Source: Symploca sp. SIO2C1 (GTDB taxonomy: Bacteria > Cyanobacteriota > Cyanobacteriia > Cyanobacteriales > Coleofasciculaceae). From it: a stretch of 36,601 nucleotides of DNA. The first letter of the stretch is position 1. Every line of letters begins with the position of its first letter. The translations under genes and the position numbers were made by a program. Shown here in pieces: positions 17,111 to 24,850 of this stretch. Location of the stretch: contig JAAHGL010000051.1 of NCBI GenBank assembly GCA_010692635.1, positions 4,591 to 41,191 on the forward strand. Reading direction: 5' to 3'. The notes beneath the pieces are model-generated. The model searched no databases. It saw nothing but the letters and a program-made list of their open reading frames with translations, and was not told where the DNA came from.

Positions 17111-17743
17111 TTAGTTGATGCAGAAATAATCTTGGAGGTAAGACTTTTGTAGTATAGACTTTGCTGTAATGGAGCCATACACGTTCTTCAAAAAAGGACT
17201 CAACCAAGTAATGTCAATTTTTTCTTGTCCATGTACATTGATGCAATCTTGAACAAAGTTGAGAAGGTCTACCACTTGTTGGTCAACTTCCGGAAAAATC
17301 TGCTCAAAAAGGGATACAAATTCTTCTACTCCTGCTAGTATCCCATATCTCTCAAAAGCGTTCACTAATCCCCACTTTCCCTGGGGAGAATAAATTGCGC
17401 TCTCAAGTTGATATGCAAAGTTGAAAATATCTGTATTACCAGCTAGGTAAGTAGGCACATCCTCAAAAGGAATCCACCAATGCTCAGGAAGAATATAATC
17501 AGATTTTCCTACTCTCCTGGTTATTATTGACAAATATATGCCTTTGTCTCCACAACTCGATGCGGCTTGGCTAAGGGCATTAACAATAGGAGCATCAGGA
17601 GGCCAATATTCATACAAAATTTTTCTGACCTCGGCATTGTCTCCAAAAGAAGGTTTGTGTAAACTGTCATTCAAAAAAATTTTTCTTAGCGCTGGCTCTG
17701 CTTCCTGATAATAATCATCTTCCGTTAAAGCTTTTATTCCCAT
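17111..17743 (-). CDS. Hypothetical protein
   Basis: 210 residues from ATG 17743 (a TTG one codon earlier is in frame). No signal peptide or membrane helix. I do not recognise the family. Visible features are an acidic N-terminus (MGIKALTEDDYYQEAEPALRK), a tryptophan-rich HWWIPFEDVPTYLAG, and a helical C-terminus. Composition and codon use look like a real gene: long open frame, few rare features and a credible start. It lies about 170 bp upstream of the HEAT/NTPase gene on the same strand and could share its transcript. Confidence 0.62.
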   Translation of the reverse strand: MGIKALTEDDYYQEAEPALRKIFLNDSLHKPSFGDNAEVRKILYEYWPPDAPIVNALSQAASSCGDKGIYLSIITRRVGKSDYILPEHWWIPFEDVPTYLAGNTDIFNFAYQLESAIYSPQGKWGLVNAFERYGILAGVEEFVSLFEQIFPEVDQQVVDLLNFVQDCINVHGQEKIDITWLSPFLKNVYGSITAKSILQKSYLQDYFCIN

Positions 17744-18035
17744 CAATTTAAGTTAATAAAAAATCCAAAAATGTTTGCCAGCAAAGTTTAGAATTATAAA
17801 TTGCTAACAACTGGTGGTAGATACTGGACAGGAGCGGGGACCATTTAAAGAACTGCTAAAAACAGCAGAAAGGCAGACACCCATTGAAAAACCGTAAATA
17901 AGTACAATTGAAAGATGCTTTTTCACCGTTTGAAATTTGAGTAATAGCTTTGTTAATGCTTCAAATTTTTGAACGAAGCAGAAAAAGCTGCCTCGTTTCT
18001 CTTACCTATTTTAACTGAAACAGTCCAGTAAAGCG

Positions 18036-18191
18036 ATGTGCAACTAACTTGGAGAAGAAAATCTCACCGATGTAGTCTAGCCTTGCCCGTAAACTCTTGG
18101 CTCATAAAGTCATGGTCTTTCTGAACCTGACCCATGAGCGACCACCACTTCAGTTTGCTGGTATCATTCGCGATTAGAATTAGTTGCACAT
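18036..18191. repeat. Inverted-repeat-bounded segment with a possible coding relic
   Basis: ATGTGCAACTAA (18036-18047) and TTAGTTGCACAT (18180-18191) are perfect 12-bp inverted repeats 156 bp end to end. Inside, the minus strand reads an open, protein-like frame (KLKWWSLMGQVQKDHDFMSQ, then EFTGKARLHR and a stop at 18064-18066). This may be a degraded transposase fragment. The rest of the 500-bp gap 17744-18251 shows no gene to me, only a heptamer tract at its right end. Confidence 0.4.
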
Positions 18192-18220
18192 TGCGTCAGT
18201 GGTAATCGATTAACAGCTAA

Positions 18221-18249
18221 TGACAAATGACAAGTGACCAATGACAAAT
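18221..18249. repeat. Heptamer tandem repeat (TGACAAA and variants)
   Basis: TGACAAA, TGACAAG, TGACCAA, TGACAAA occur in a row at the 3' end of the GntR gene. STRR-type tract with unit-to-unit variation. Confidence 0.8.
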
Positions 18250-18251
18250 AA

Positions 18252-19238
18252 CTAACCCAAACCCAATTCCCGTTTCAGCAAATTAATTGACTTAGTGCCA
18301 ATATAATTCCCACAGCGAACTAGCTTTGGAGGACGGATAATATCATCTCTGGCATCTAAGACTGCTTGTTGAACTATGTCATAACTTCCCTGGTCTAAAA
18401 TACCAATTGTTTGGGCACTGCGAACCAAAACATTGAGCTTGTACTTATCTTTAACCTGAGCTGTCATCACTAACAACTCATCTCCTCGCAGACTGTAAAT
18501 CAGAATCCCTACCACCTGCAAAATACCAGAACTTATACTTACTACTCCTAGACAACTGTCTTTAGGAAGACTTTTAACCAACTCAATTTCCCTAGCATAG
18601 TCATGGATATCAACAGGGATCACACGGACAGATTTCGGAGCGGCAATAGCTTCTGCTTTACCAATAAAATAGCGGTTGGTCACCACTGTGGCATTATGAG
18701 TTTGATTGAGCGCTTCTTCTAGTTCTTCAAGTGGTACCAACTGCACCGGAATTTTCAGAGCTTCTTCGAGTTCCTGTACCATTAACTCCCCAGCACCCAA
18801 ATCCCTTGACTCGACTGTAACCAAAACTCGAGCACTACAGCGCAAGCGCCAGTCAATTTCCGCCAGAAAAATCTCTCTAGCTTCACTCAGGGAGCAACCT
18901 TGTGCCAACAGCTCATCAAGACCTTTTTGTACTACATTGTAGGCATCGGGATACTGATCAAGAATAGGAGACTGACGCTGAGTTCCGCCTTCATGACCCT
19001 GTGCTTTGACATAAATCCCTGAACCTGCCTGGGATTCCACTAGTCCGGTTTCTTCTAACTGTCGATACACCTTACTGATGGTATTGCGATGCAGACCAGT
19101 AATTTGGGCTAACTGACGGGTACTAGGTAGTTTATGTCCTGGGGGATATTGTCGGGAAGCGATCGCAAACTGGATTTGGTCAAATAGTTGCTTTGATGCA
19201 GGGATTTCGCTATCTGGCTGAATATGATACTGAATCAT
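18252..19238 (-). CDS. GntR-family transcriptional regulator
   Basis: 328 residues. The N-terminal winged helix-turn-helix (about 8-78) is classic GntR: PASKQLFDQIQFAIASRQYPPGHKLPSTRQLAQ, then HRNTISKVYRQLEETGLVE. The C-terminal 230 residues are not an aminotransferase (MocR) domain or a short YtrA helix pair. They look like an alpha/beta sensor fold (RVLVTVESRDLGAGELMVQ; VRVIPVDIHDYAREIE) of the kind seen in large cyanobacterial GntR proteins; the ligand is unknown. GGAGGT eight bases upstream supports the start. It is divergent from the dienelactone hydrolase, so it may regulate that gene and itself through the palindrome at 19263. Confidence 0.88.
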   Translation of the reverse strand: MIQYHIQPDSEIPASKQLFDQIQFAIASRQYPPGHKLPSTRQLAQITGLHRNTISKVYRQLEETGLVESQAGSGIYVKAQGHEGGTQRQSPILDQYPDAYNVVQKGLDELLAQGCSLSEAREIFLAEIDWRLRCSARVLVTVESRDLGAGELMVQELEEALKIPVQLVPLEELEEALNQTHNATVVTNRYFIGKAEAIAAPKSVRVIPVDIHDYAREIELVKSLPKDSCLGVVSISSGILQVVGILIYSLRGDELLVMTAQVKDKYKLNVLVRSAQTIGILDQGSYDIVQQAVLDARDDIIRPPKLVRCGNYIGTKSINLLKRELGLG

Positions 19239-19262
19239 TACAGAACCTCCAAGGGATTTTGG

Positions 19263-19276
19263 TTAACTTAAGTTAA
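19263..19276. promoter_or_regulatory. Putative operator palindrome TTAACTTAAGTTAA
   Basis: A perfect 14-bp palindrome centred about 31 bp upstream of the GntR start codon, in the 293-bp divergent region. GntR regulators commonly bind short palindromes near their own promoter, so autoregulation is plausible. The rest of 19277-19531 is AT-rich, with no other structure I can support. Confidence 0.45.
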
Positions 19277-19531
19277 GACTAAACTTTTAATGTTGATCCA
19301 GTATTCACTACTTCCCGACAATTAATTAGCTCTCTGATTTTTTACCGTAATTGACTCAATTAAAAAACCTTAGAGTAAACTAGGAAAATTTTATTTTAAA
19401 AAATATTATATTCGATTTGGCGATTCTGAAAAACAACATTTTGTCATACTAATATTTTGATGTTTCTTGAGAAGATGTCTGACCCTGAGTACTAAAATAC
19501 CCTAAGAGCTAATTATAGTAAGTAGATAATT

Positions 19532-20284
19532 ATGGTACAAGAAACTAAGACCAAATCAATCACAATTAAGAATAATACTCTGGAAATCCAGGCTTACCTA
19601 GCAATGCCGGAGGGTCAAGGACCTTTTCCAGGTGTGGTGGTGCTGCAGGAAATTTTTGGAGTTAATGACCATATTCGTGATATTACCAGACGGTTTGCTC
19701 AAGAAGGCTATATAGCGATCGCTCCTGCTCTCTATCAACGCCAAGCCCCTGGCTTTGAGACAGGTTACACCCCCGAAGATATTAAAATTGGCAAGGAATA
19801 TAAGGAACAAACCCATGTAGAAGAGCTACTAAGTGATATCAACGCCGTAATCAATTACCTGATCAGCCAAACGCGAGTAAAAGCCAACGGCATTGGCTGT
19901 ATTGGCTTTTGTTTTGGCGGTCATGTTGCTTATCTTGCCTCTACTTTACCAGATATTCATGCTACTGCTTCTTTCTATGGCGCTGGTCTTACTACTTGGA
20001 CTCCAGGGGGCGGTGAACCTACAATTACTAGAACCAAAGATATCAGAGGTACTACAATCTACTGCTTCTTTGGCAAAGAAGATGCCAGCATTCCCCTTAA
20101 AGAAGTCAAGAAGATCCGGGCAGCGCTGGAAAAAAACCAAGTTCTTCACCGTATTTTTCTTTATGAAGGAACAGAGCACGGATTTTTTTGTGACCAACGG
20201 GCTAGCTACAATGAGGAAGCAGCAACTGATGCTTGGCAGCAAGTAATGAGGTTATTTAGGGAAGAACTTGACTTAGCTTGTTAA
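19532..20284 (+). CDS. Dienelactone hydrolase family protein
   Basis: A 250-residue alpha/beta hydrolase. The nucleophile elbow is GIGCIGFCFGGH with C127, the cysteine typical of dienelactone hydrolases. E40 in VVVLQEIFGVNDHIRD is the glutamate that activates it. The acid lies in YCFFGKEDASIP and the histidine in EGTEHGFFCDQRASYNEEAA. The full triad is present and length is normal. In cyanobacteria the natural substrate is unclear; the family also includes carboxymethylenebutenolidase and broad esterases. No strong SD. It is divergent from the GntR gene. Confidence 0.93.
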   Translation: MVQETKTKSITIKNNTLEIQAYLAMPEGQGPFPGVVVLQEIFGVNDHIRDITRRFAQEGYIAIAPALYQRQAPGFETGYTPEDIKIGKEYKEQTHVEELLSDINAVINYLISQTRVKANGIGCIGFCFGGHVAYLASTLPDIHATASFYGAGLTTWTPGGGEPTITRTKDIRGTTIYCFFGKEDASIPLKEVKKIRAALEKNQVLHRIFLYEGTEHGFFCDQRASYNEEAATDAWQQVMRLFREELDLAC

Positions 20285-20430
20285 CTTTCAGTAAGAGTTT
20301 GGGAGAGACTATAAGTCCTCCCAGGTAAATGAAAGCTCCGTCAAACCCGACAAAATTTACAATTTTTCCGTCAAGGCGTTAGCGTAAACTATAGGATAGA
20401 GAGTTGACCGATGGTTCCCTAGTGTAAGAA

Positions 20431-20460
20431 GGCAGAAGGCAGGAGGCAGGAGGCAGAAGG
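20431..20460. repeat. Heptamer tandem repeat (GGCAGAA / GGCAGGA)
   Basis: GGCAGAA, GGCAGGA, GGCAGGA, GGCAGAA in a row. It directly precedes, and may belong to, the longer dispersed repeat that follows. Confidence 0.8.
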
Positions 20461-20532
20461 GAAGAAAGTTTGTACAGTAAGCTTTTTAACCTTTTTTAAC
20501 TGGTCACTTATTTCCGCCGCATTGCACTAGTT
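20447..20532 (+). repeat. Dispersed repeat of about 85 bp, copy 2
   Basis: From GGAGGCAGAAGGGAAGAAAG through TACAGTAAGCTTTTTAACC to TTATTTCCGCCGCATTGCAC, this matches 27168-27250 in the same order with scattered differences; its last third matches 9049-9083 inverted. With the heptamer tract it fills most of the 330-bp gap before the S1 gene. Confidence 0.75.
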
Positions 20533-20614
20533 ATAAGCTTTGTTCTAATTGCTATCACCAAATTGATGAGTTGCCACTCCGGTCATTAAATATTTTTTTC
20601 AACGATTAATCGTC

Positions 20615-21532
20615 ATGAATTCAAAATCAACTAGTTCTCAAACCAGTAATTCGTCTTTTTCAATGGACGATTTTGCTAAAGCCCTAGAAGAACACGACTA
20701 CGAGTTTAAAAGGGGACAGGTGGTGCGAGGCACAGTCTACAACTATGAAAACGATGGCGTGTATGTTGATATTGGTGGCAAGTCTCTTGCTTATGTTCCC
20801 CTCAGTGAAGTGTCTTTACAATCAACACAAGATTGGTCTGAAGTAATGCAGTTGCAAGAGGAGATGGATTTCCTGATTATTCGGGAACAGAATGCAGATG
20901 GGCAGGTAACTCTTTCACGGCGTCAGCTGGAAATTCAGCAAGTTTGGGATGAGCTTGGGGAATTACAAGAAAGCGGTAAATCGGTGCAGGTGCGGGTCAA
21001 AAGTGTAAATAAGGGTGGTGTTACTATCGATTTACTGGGATTGCGGGGGTTTATTCCCCGATCTCACCTGAGCCAGCGTCAGGATTTGGAATCACTGATT
21101 GGTCAAAACCTCACTGTAAACTTTCTTGAAGTTGATCGCGATCGCAACAAACTCGTACTTTCTCAGCGGGAAGCTATTCGCGCTGAGAGTTTTAGTCAAC
21201 TGGAGTTAGGTCAACTAGTGGAAGGTACAGTAGTTGCCATGAAGCCTTTTGGTGTTTTTGTTGCTTTTGATAACATTACTGGCTTGCTACACATTAAGCA
21301 GGTGAGCCAAAACTCTATTGAATCTCTCCCAGCACTATTCCAAATTGGTCAACCCCTCAAGGTAATGATTGCTGGTTTAGATGAGGGAAAAAGTCGCGTT
21401 TCCCTATCCACCAAAATTTTAGAAAATTATCCAGGAGAGATGCTGGAAAATATGTCTGAAGTAATGAATAGTGCTGAGGCACGGGCTGAGCGTGCAAGGA
21501 AAAAGTTATTGCACCACTCAAATGGGAATTAA
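20615..21532 (+). CDS. S1 RNA-binding domain protein (short 30S ribosomal protein S1 type)
   Basis: 305 residues with three S1 OB-fold domains: about 30-100 (GQVVRGTVYNYENDGVYVDI), 115-180 (SVQVRVKSVNKGGVTIDLLG) and 200-270 (GQLVEGTVVAMKPFGVFVAF). Cyanobacterial S1 proteins are short, with three or so domains rather than six, and occur as Rps1A and Rps1B; this is one of them, and I cannot say which with certainty. It binds mRNA at the small subunit or free in the cytosol. The C-terminus is basic (ARAERARKKLLHHSNGN). No SD is visible upstream of the ATG, as is common for this gene. Confidence 0.9.
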   Translation: MNSKSTSSQTSNSSFSMDDFAKALEEHDYEFKRGQVVRGTVYNYENDGVYVDIGGKSLAYVPLSEVSLQSTQDWSEVMQLQEEMDFLIIREQNADGQVTLSRRQLEIQQVWDELGELQESGKSVQVRVKSVNKGGVTIDLLGLRGFIPRSHLSQRQDLESLIGQNLTVNFLEVDRDRNKLVLSQREAIRAESFSQLELGQLVEGTVVAMKPFGVFVAFDNITGLLHIKQVSQNSIESLPALFQIGQPLKVMIAGLDEGKSRVSLSTKILENYPGEMLENMSEVMNSAEARAERARKKLLHHSNGN

Positions 21533-21576
21533 CGATAGGAAAGAGCAATTTTGGTTGTTTGTGGTGAGTAGTTATT

Positions 21577-21692
21577 GAATCAACGGGAGCATCCCAATTT
21601 GGCAAATCTATTCCTCAAACTAAGGAGAATACTAGGTTTTCAACGCCTACTTGAAAGTTTTATGTGCAAAAATGGGATGCTCCCGAATCAAC
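21577..21692. mobile_element. 100-bp MITE with 8-bp target duplication
   Basis: GGGAGCATCCCA (21585-21596) and TGGGATGCTCCC (21673-21684) are perfect terminal inverted repeats; similarity extends to about 20 bp. GAATCAAC is found on both sides (21577-21584 and 21685-21692), a clear target-site duplication. There is no coding capacity. It lies 5 bp before the kinase start codon, so it was inserted into that gene's ribosome-binding region. Confidence 0.88.
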
Positions 21693-21697
21693 TTAAT

Positions 21698-22405
21698 ATG
21701 ACAGAAAAAAACGGAACGATTCGCACTCTAACTGTGGACATTGGCGGTAGTGGCGTCAAGGCAATGATTTTAGATAAAGCAGGTAATCCCCTGACAGAAC
21801 GTAGCCGTGTCGAAACACCTCAACCACCCAAACCGGATGCCATTATTGAAGCGATTACCCACTTAGCAACAGAACAAGGAGAGTTTGAGCGCGTATCAGT
21901 GGGATTTCCTGGGGTAGTAACAAATGGGGTTACTAAAACAGCAGTAAATTTAGATCCAGATTGGATTGGGCTAGATCTAGCTACTAAACTCTCTGAAAGG
22001 TTAGGTAAACCAGTACGAGTGGCTAATGATGCCGATATACAAGGGTATGGTGCAATTTCTGGTAAGGGAGTTGAGCTAGTGATTACTCTAGGAACAGGGT
22101 TTGGTTCTGCCTTGTTTGTAGAGGGAAAGCTAGTGCCAAATCTGGAAGCAGGACACCATCCTTTTCGTAAAAAGGACACCTATGAAGAACAATTGGGACG
22201 TGTAGCATTGGAGAAAGTAGGTAAAAAGAAATGGAATAGTCGCGTCAAAAAAGCGATCGCTTCCCTTGAACATCTGTTTAATTACGATTGCCTTTACATT
22301 GGTGGTGGTGAAGCCAAGAAAATCAACTTTGAGTTACCTCATAACGTCAAAATAGTACCGAATGTTAATGGATTATTAGGGGGTATTGCTTTGTGGAAAG
22401 AGTGA
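21698..22405 (+). CDS. ROK-family polyphosphate/ATP glucokinase
   Basis: 235 residues from ATG 21698 (MTEKNGTIRTLTVDIGGSGV). The frame is open upstream to 21575, but that part is the inserted MITE. The actin-like ATPase phosphate-1 motif VDIGGSGVKAM, FPGVVTNG, catalytic VANDADIQGYG, phosphate-2 LVITLGTGFGSALF and LEAGHHPFRK identify a ROK sugar kinase; length and motif spacing match polyphosphate glucokinases, which phosphorylate glucose using polyphosphate. It follows the S1 gene after 165 bp. Its native SD appears displaced by the MITE, so expression may have changed. Confidence 0.85.
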   Translation: MTEKNGTIRTLTVDIGGSGVKAMILDKAGNPLTERSRVETPQPPKPDAIIEAITHLATEQGEFERVSVGFPGVVTNGVTKTAVNLDPDWIGLDLATKLSERLGKPVRVANDADIQGYGAISGKGVELVITLGTGFGSALFVEGKLVPNLEAGHHPFRKKDTYEEQLGRVALEKVGKKKWNSRVKKAIASLEHLFNYDCLYIGGGEAKKINFELPHNVKIVPNVNGLLGGIALWKE

Positions 22406-22512
22406 TACAGCGTTTTTCATTTAGATGAGGTACAAAGAGCCTGGTTTTTGGGAATGGGGAATGGGGAATAGGGAATAGTAACTGTACCTCACTAGACTGA
22501 GAAATGCTGTAT
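22405..22512. repeat. Fold-back element with imperfect 30-bp inverted ends
   Basis: ATACAGCGTTTTTCA...GAGGTAC on the left and its near-reverse-complement GTACCTC...GAAATGCTGTAT on the right pair over about 30 bp. Between them lies a GGGAATG/GGGAATA heptamer tract. It starts on the last base of the kinase stop codon. Non-coding and MITE-like. Confidence 0.6.
22450..22477. repeat. Heptamer tandem repeat (GGGAATG / GGGAATA)
   Basis: Four units in a row inside the fold-back element, suggesting that the tract and the element are copied together. Confidence 0.75.
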
Positions 22513-22570
22513 TAAGCAAGCCATAATAAACTCTTTACTTATTACTCTTGAGAAATACACTCAAAGGTAA

Positions 22571-22609
22571 TGGCTAATGGCTAATGGCTAATGGCTAATA
22601 GCTAATGGC
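22571..22609. repeat. Heptamer tandem repeat (TGGCTAA)
   Basis: TGGCTAA is repeated about five and a half times with one variant (TAGCTAA). STRR-type tract in the long non-coding stretch 22406-23345. Confidence 0.85.
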
Positions 22610-22749
22610 AGAGAATTGTTTCTCCCATTCAATTGGGGGCGCTCAGCGCTCCTTGGGAGCTCTTGAGAAACTAAAAATCATATATTTGGGACTGAACCCT
22701 TTGATATGAATAGTTTCTGGCTTCTTTTTAGGCAAGGAAAACTCTTCTT

Positions 22750-22787
22750 CCTCCTGCCTCGGAGCCTCCTGCCTCCTGCCTTCTAAT
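22750..22787. repeat. Heptamer-like repeat (CCTCCTG)
   Basis: CCTCCTG recurs with interruptions. It is the reverse complement of the CAGGAGG-type tract at 20431-20460. Confidence 0.65.
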
Positions 22788-22879
22788 GCTTATTACTGCC
22801 AAACCAGAATCAATCGACTTTTTCAGCAAACCATATAACACTGATTCAGTATTCATATTTACGCCAAAATCGACATCTC

Positions 22880-22947
22880 AGGGCGAAGCATTCGGACAGA
22901 AAAACTAGGGTTTGAGGGATAAAATATCGCCTGAATGCTTCACCCCT
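22880..22947. repeat. Inverted repeat GGGCGAAGCATTCGG / CCTGAATGCTTCACCCC
   Basis: Near-perfect 15-bp arms separated by about 35 nt. It resembles a dispersed cyanobacterial fold-back repeat with GCGAAGCATTC arms. No ORF or T-run. Confidence 0.6.
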
Positions 22948-23048
22948 ACATCTAATTCTGGTTAGTGAACGGAGGATGTGAATGAGGCTGTATGAATTTG
23001 TAAATTTTTGTTGCTAAAGCACCATTTTTTGTGCCAATTTTTCGAGTT

Positions 23049-23153
23049 ATACCAAATCCGGTTATTGTGGGGTACTTATCAAAATCACCAAATCTTTTCC
23101 AGACAAAGGCTTTGATTTTTTTTAATAGACCCTTGGTAAAGCGGATTTGGTAT
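23049..23153. mobile_element. 105-bp MITE (ATACCAAATCCG ends), copy 1
   Basis: Perfect 12-bp terminal inverted repeats ATACCAAATCCG and CGGATTTGGTAT. Base for base, it appears identical to 26438-26542, which means recent movement or conversion. Non-coding; a convincing target duplication is not visible. Confidence 0.85.
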
Positions 23154-23345
23154 TATGACCCCATTTTGAAAAAATTGCCCCTAACTCAAAAAAATGGCCT
23201 AAATTTCCCTGTGAAATCGTCTCTATATATAGAGGACGCAAGACAGAACCTCAAATTTTGTCCAAAGTCCAAAAGCTGACTATTAGAAATGAAATCTTAT
23301 CGGCGGTTGCCAAGAGGATTAGTGATTGTAAATCGGAGAATACAG

Positions 23346-23630
23346 ATGAAGAAAATAGCTCAGGCTATCTGCGCAATTGTACTTATGCTGCTGGCATTTA
23401 CGATCTTGCCAATGAATCCTGTACTGGCACTCACTTGTAAGGATATAGATGGAGTTGAATTTCCCTCAGGGGATTGCATTGATCAATCATCGAATCAAGT
23501 AGTGCCTGGATGTCAACAATGTACGTATTCTGTGAGTGGAACTGACGAACCAGTGTGTCTACGATACACGAATTTTGACTCTTCTGAGACGACAGTAACG
23601 GAGACATGGGATTATTTCGACTGCTTGTGA
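23346..23630 (+). CDS. Small secreted six-cysteine protein
   Basis: 94 residues from ATG 23346, preceded by CGGAGA at SD distance; the frame is open 19 codons further up but without an SD. The signal peptide is MKKIAQAICAIVLMLLAFTI ending VLALT. The mature part has six cysteines (TCKD, GDCID, PGCQQCTY, PVCLRY and the penultimate residue), is acidic and ends WDYFDCL. An even number of cysteines in a small exported protein suggests three disulfides. Family unknown. A strong terminator directly follows, so it is its own transcription unit. Confidence 0.72.
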   Translation: MKKIAQAICAIVLMLLAFTILPMNPVLALTCKDIDGVEFPSGDCIDQSSNQVVPGCQQCTYSVSGTDEPVCLRYTNFDSSETTVTETWDYFDCL

Positions 23631-23665
23631 AAGGACGCAAAAAATAGATTTTGCGTCCTTTTTCG
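23630..23665 (+). terminator. Rho-independent terminator
   Basis: AAAGGACGCAAAA and TTTTGCGTCCTTT form a perfect 13-bp stem around AATAGA, followed by a T-run. It begins on the stop codon of the secreted protein. The stem is A/T-flanked, so it may also work for leftward dusA transcription. Confidence 0.9.
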
Positions 23666-23773
23666 CATCAGCATGTTACAAGTCATTTTACCAATCAACA
23701 CAAAGTGTGGAATGTGATATCAAAAATTAAAAGTCATGTCAGAGATTAGCAGCCAAAAGATTATATCCTGATT

Positions 23774-24841
23774 TCACTTTTGTAATTGTTTAAGCCCCAA
23801 AGATTGAGGCACTTTCTCTAACGCCTCGCGAATCACCTCGGAACCAGCTCCAGGAAAACAGGAGTTTTCCGTCAAGTGACGCCTCCAGGCTCTACTCCCT
23901 GGTTGCCCCGTAAACAATTGCAGCATGTGTCGAGTAATTTTGTTCAACTTCAGACCCTTTGCTGCCCAGTAATCAATATAGGAGAACATCGCCTCAGCAA
24001 CTTGATGACGAGTTTGCGGAGTAACTACCTCACCGTAGATTTCAGCATCAGCTGTGACAAATAGATAAGGATTATCATAAGCCGCACGCCCAATCATCAC
24101 CGCATCAACCAACGTCAACTGCTCCCGTACCCGCTCCAAGCTAGTGAATCCGCCGTTAATTTCAATGAATAGGTAGGGAAACTCCTGCTTGAGACGATGC
24201 ACCTCTTCATAACGCAGGGGAGGAACATTGCGATTTTCCTTTGGACTCAAACCTTGTAGCCAAGCCTTGCGAGCATGTACATTAAAGTACCTACAGCCAG
24301 CCTCAGAGACTAAGCGGACAAAATTTGCCATATCCTCATAGCGATCGCATTCATCAAAACCAATGCGATGTTTAACACTAACAGGTATGCTAACAGCCTT
24401 GAGCATTGCCTCAACAGCCTGGGCAACCCTTTCAGGTTGTGCCATCAAGCACACACCGAAGTTACCACTTTGTACACGGCTGCTAGGACAACCAATGTTG
24501 AGGTTAATTTCATCGTAGCCCATGTCTTCAGCAATGCGGGCACATTCAGCTAGGTGTTTTGGTTCATCACCACCGACTTGAAGAACTAAGGGTTTTTCTT
24601 CTGGAGAGAAGCCTAGTAGGTGTTCGCGATCGCCATGAATAATTGCTGCACTAGTTACCATCTCAGTATATAGGAGAGTAGAGCGTGTGATCTGCCGTAT
24701 AAAGTAACGAAAATGGCGATCAGTGCGATCCATCATCGGTGCAATACTTAAGGGGTAACTACTGTCCCTAACTGCATGATGTGTGCCTTTAGTATTATCA
24801 ACAATGGCGGTAGAAAGACTAGTCATAAGTTCGCAACACAT
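23774..24841 (-). CDS. dusA: tRNA-dihydrouridine synthase A
   Basis: 355 residues; an FMN enzyme reducing uridine 20/20a in the tRNA D-loop. Seen: the N-terminal TIM-barrel start SIAPMMDRTDRHFRYFIR, LQVGGDEPKHLAECARIAED, EINLNIGCPSSRVQSGNFGV followed by the catalytic C131 in VCLMAQPE, SVKHRIGFDECD and INGGFTS. The D-R-H-x-R-Y-F and GCPSxRVQ patterns are specific for DusA rather than DusB/C. Start ATG 24841 has AGGAAG at good spacing; a second ATG five codons later is possible. It is divergent from an Uma2 relic. Confidence 0.96.
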   Translation of the reverse strand: MCCELMTSLSTAIVDNTKGTHHAVRDSSYPLSIAPMMDRTDRHFRYFIRQITRSTLLYTEMVTSAAIIHGDREHLLGFSPEEKPLVLQVGGDEPKHLAECARIAEDMGYDEINLNIGCPSSRVQSGNFGVCLMAQPERVAQAVEAMLKAVSIPVSVKHRIGFDECDRYEDMANFVRLVSEAGCRYFNVHARKAWLQGLSPKENRNVPPLRYEEVHRLKQEFPYLFIEINGGFTSLERVREQLTLVDAVMIGRAAYDNPYLFVTADAEIYGEVVTPQTRHQVAEAMFSYIDYWAAKGLKLNKITRHMLQLFTGQPGSRAWRRHLTENSCFPGAGSEVIREALEKVPQSLGLKQLQK

Positions 24842-24850
24842 CTCATCTTC

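Noticed and set aside
16995-17207. 70-codon minus-strand ORF
   Set aside because: It overlaps the better supported gene at 17111-17743 in another frame and its tail is repeat sequence.
19893-20246. Overlapping ORFs on both strands inside the dienelactone hydrolase gene
   Set aside because: They are frame shadows; the hydrolase frame carries the full catalytic triad.
21575-21697. N-terminal extension of the glucokinase
   Set aside because: This part of the open frame is the inserted MITE and its duplication; the conserved protein begins at ATG 21698.
22622-22660. Terminator at CTCCCA...TGGGAG
   Set aside because: The stem is short, the inner GCGCTC/AGCGCT pairing competes, and no T-run follows.
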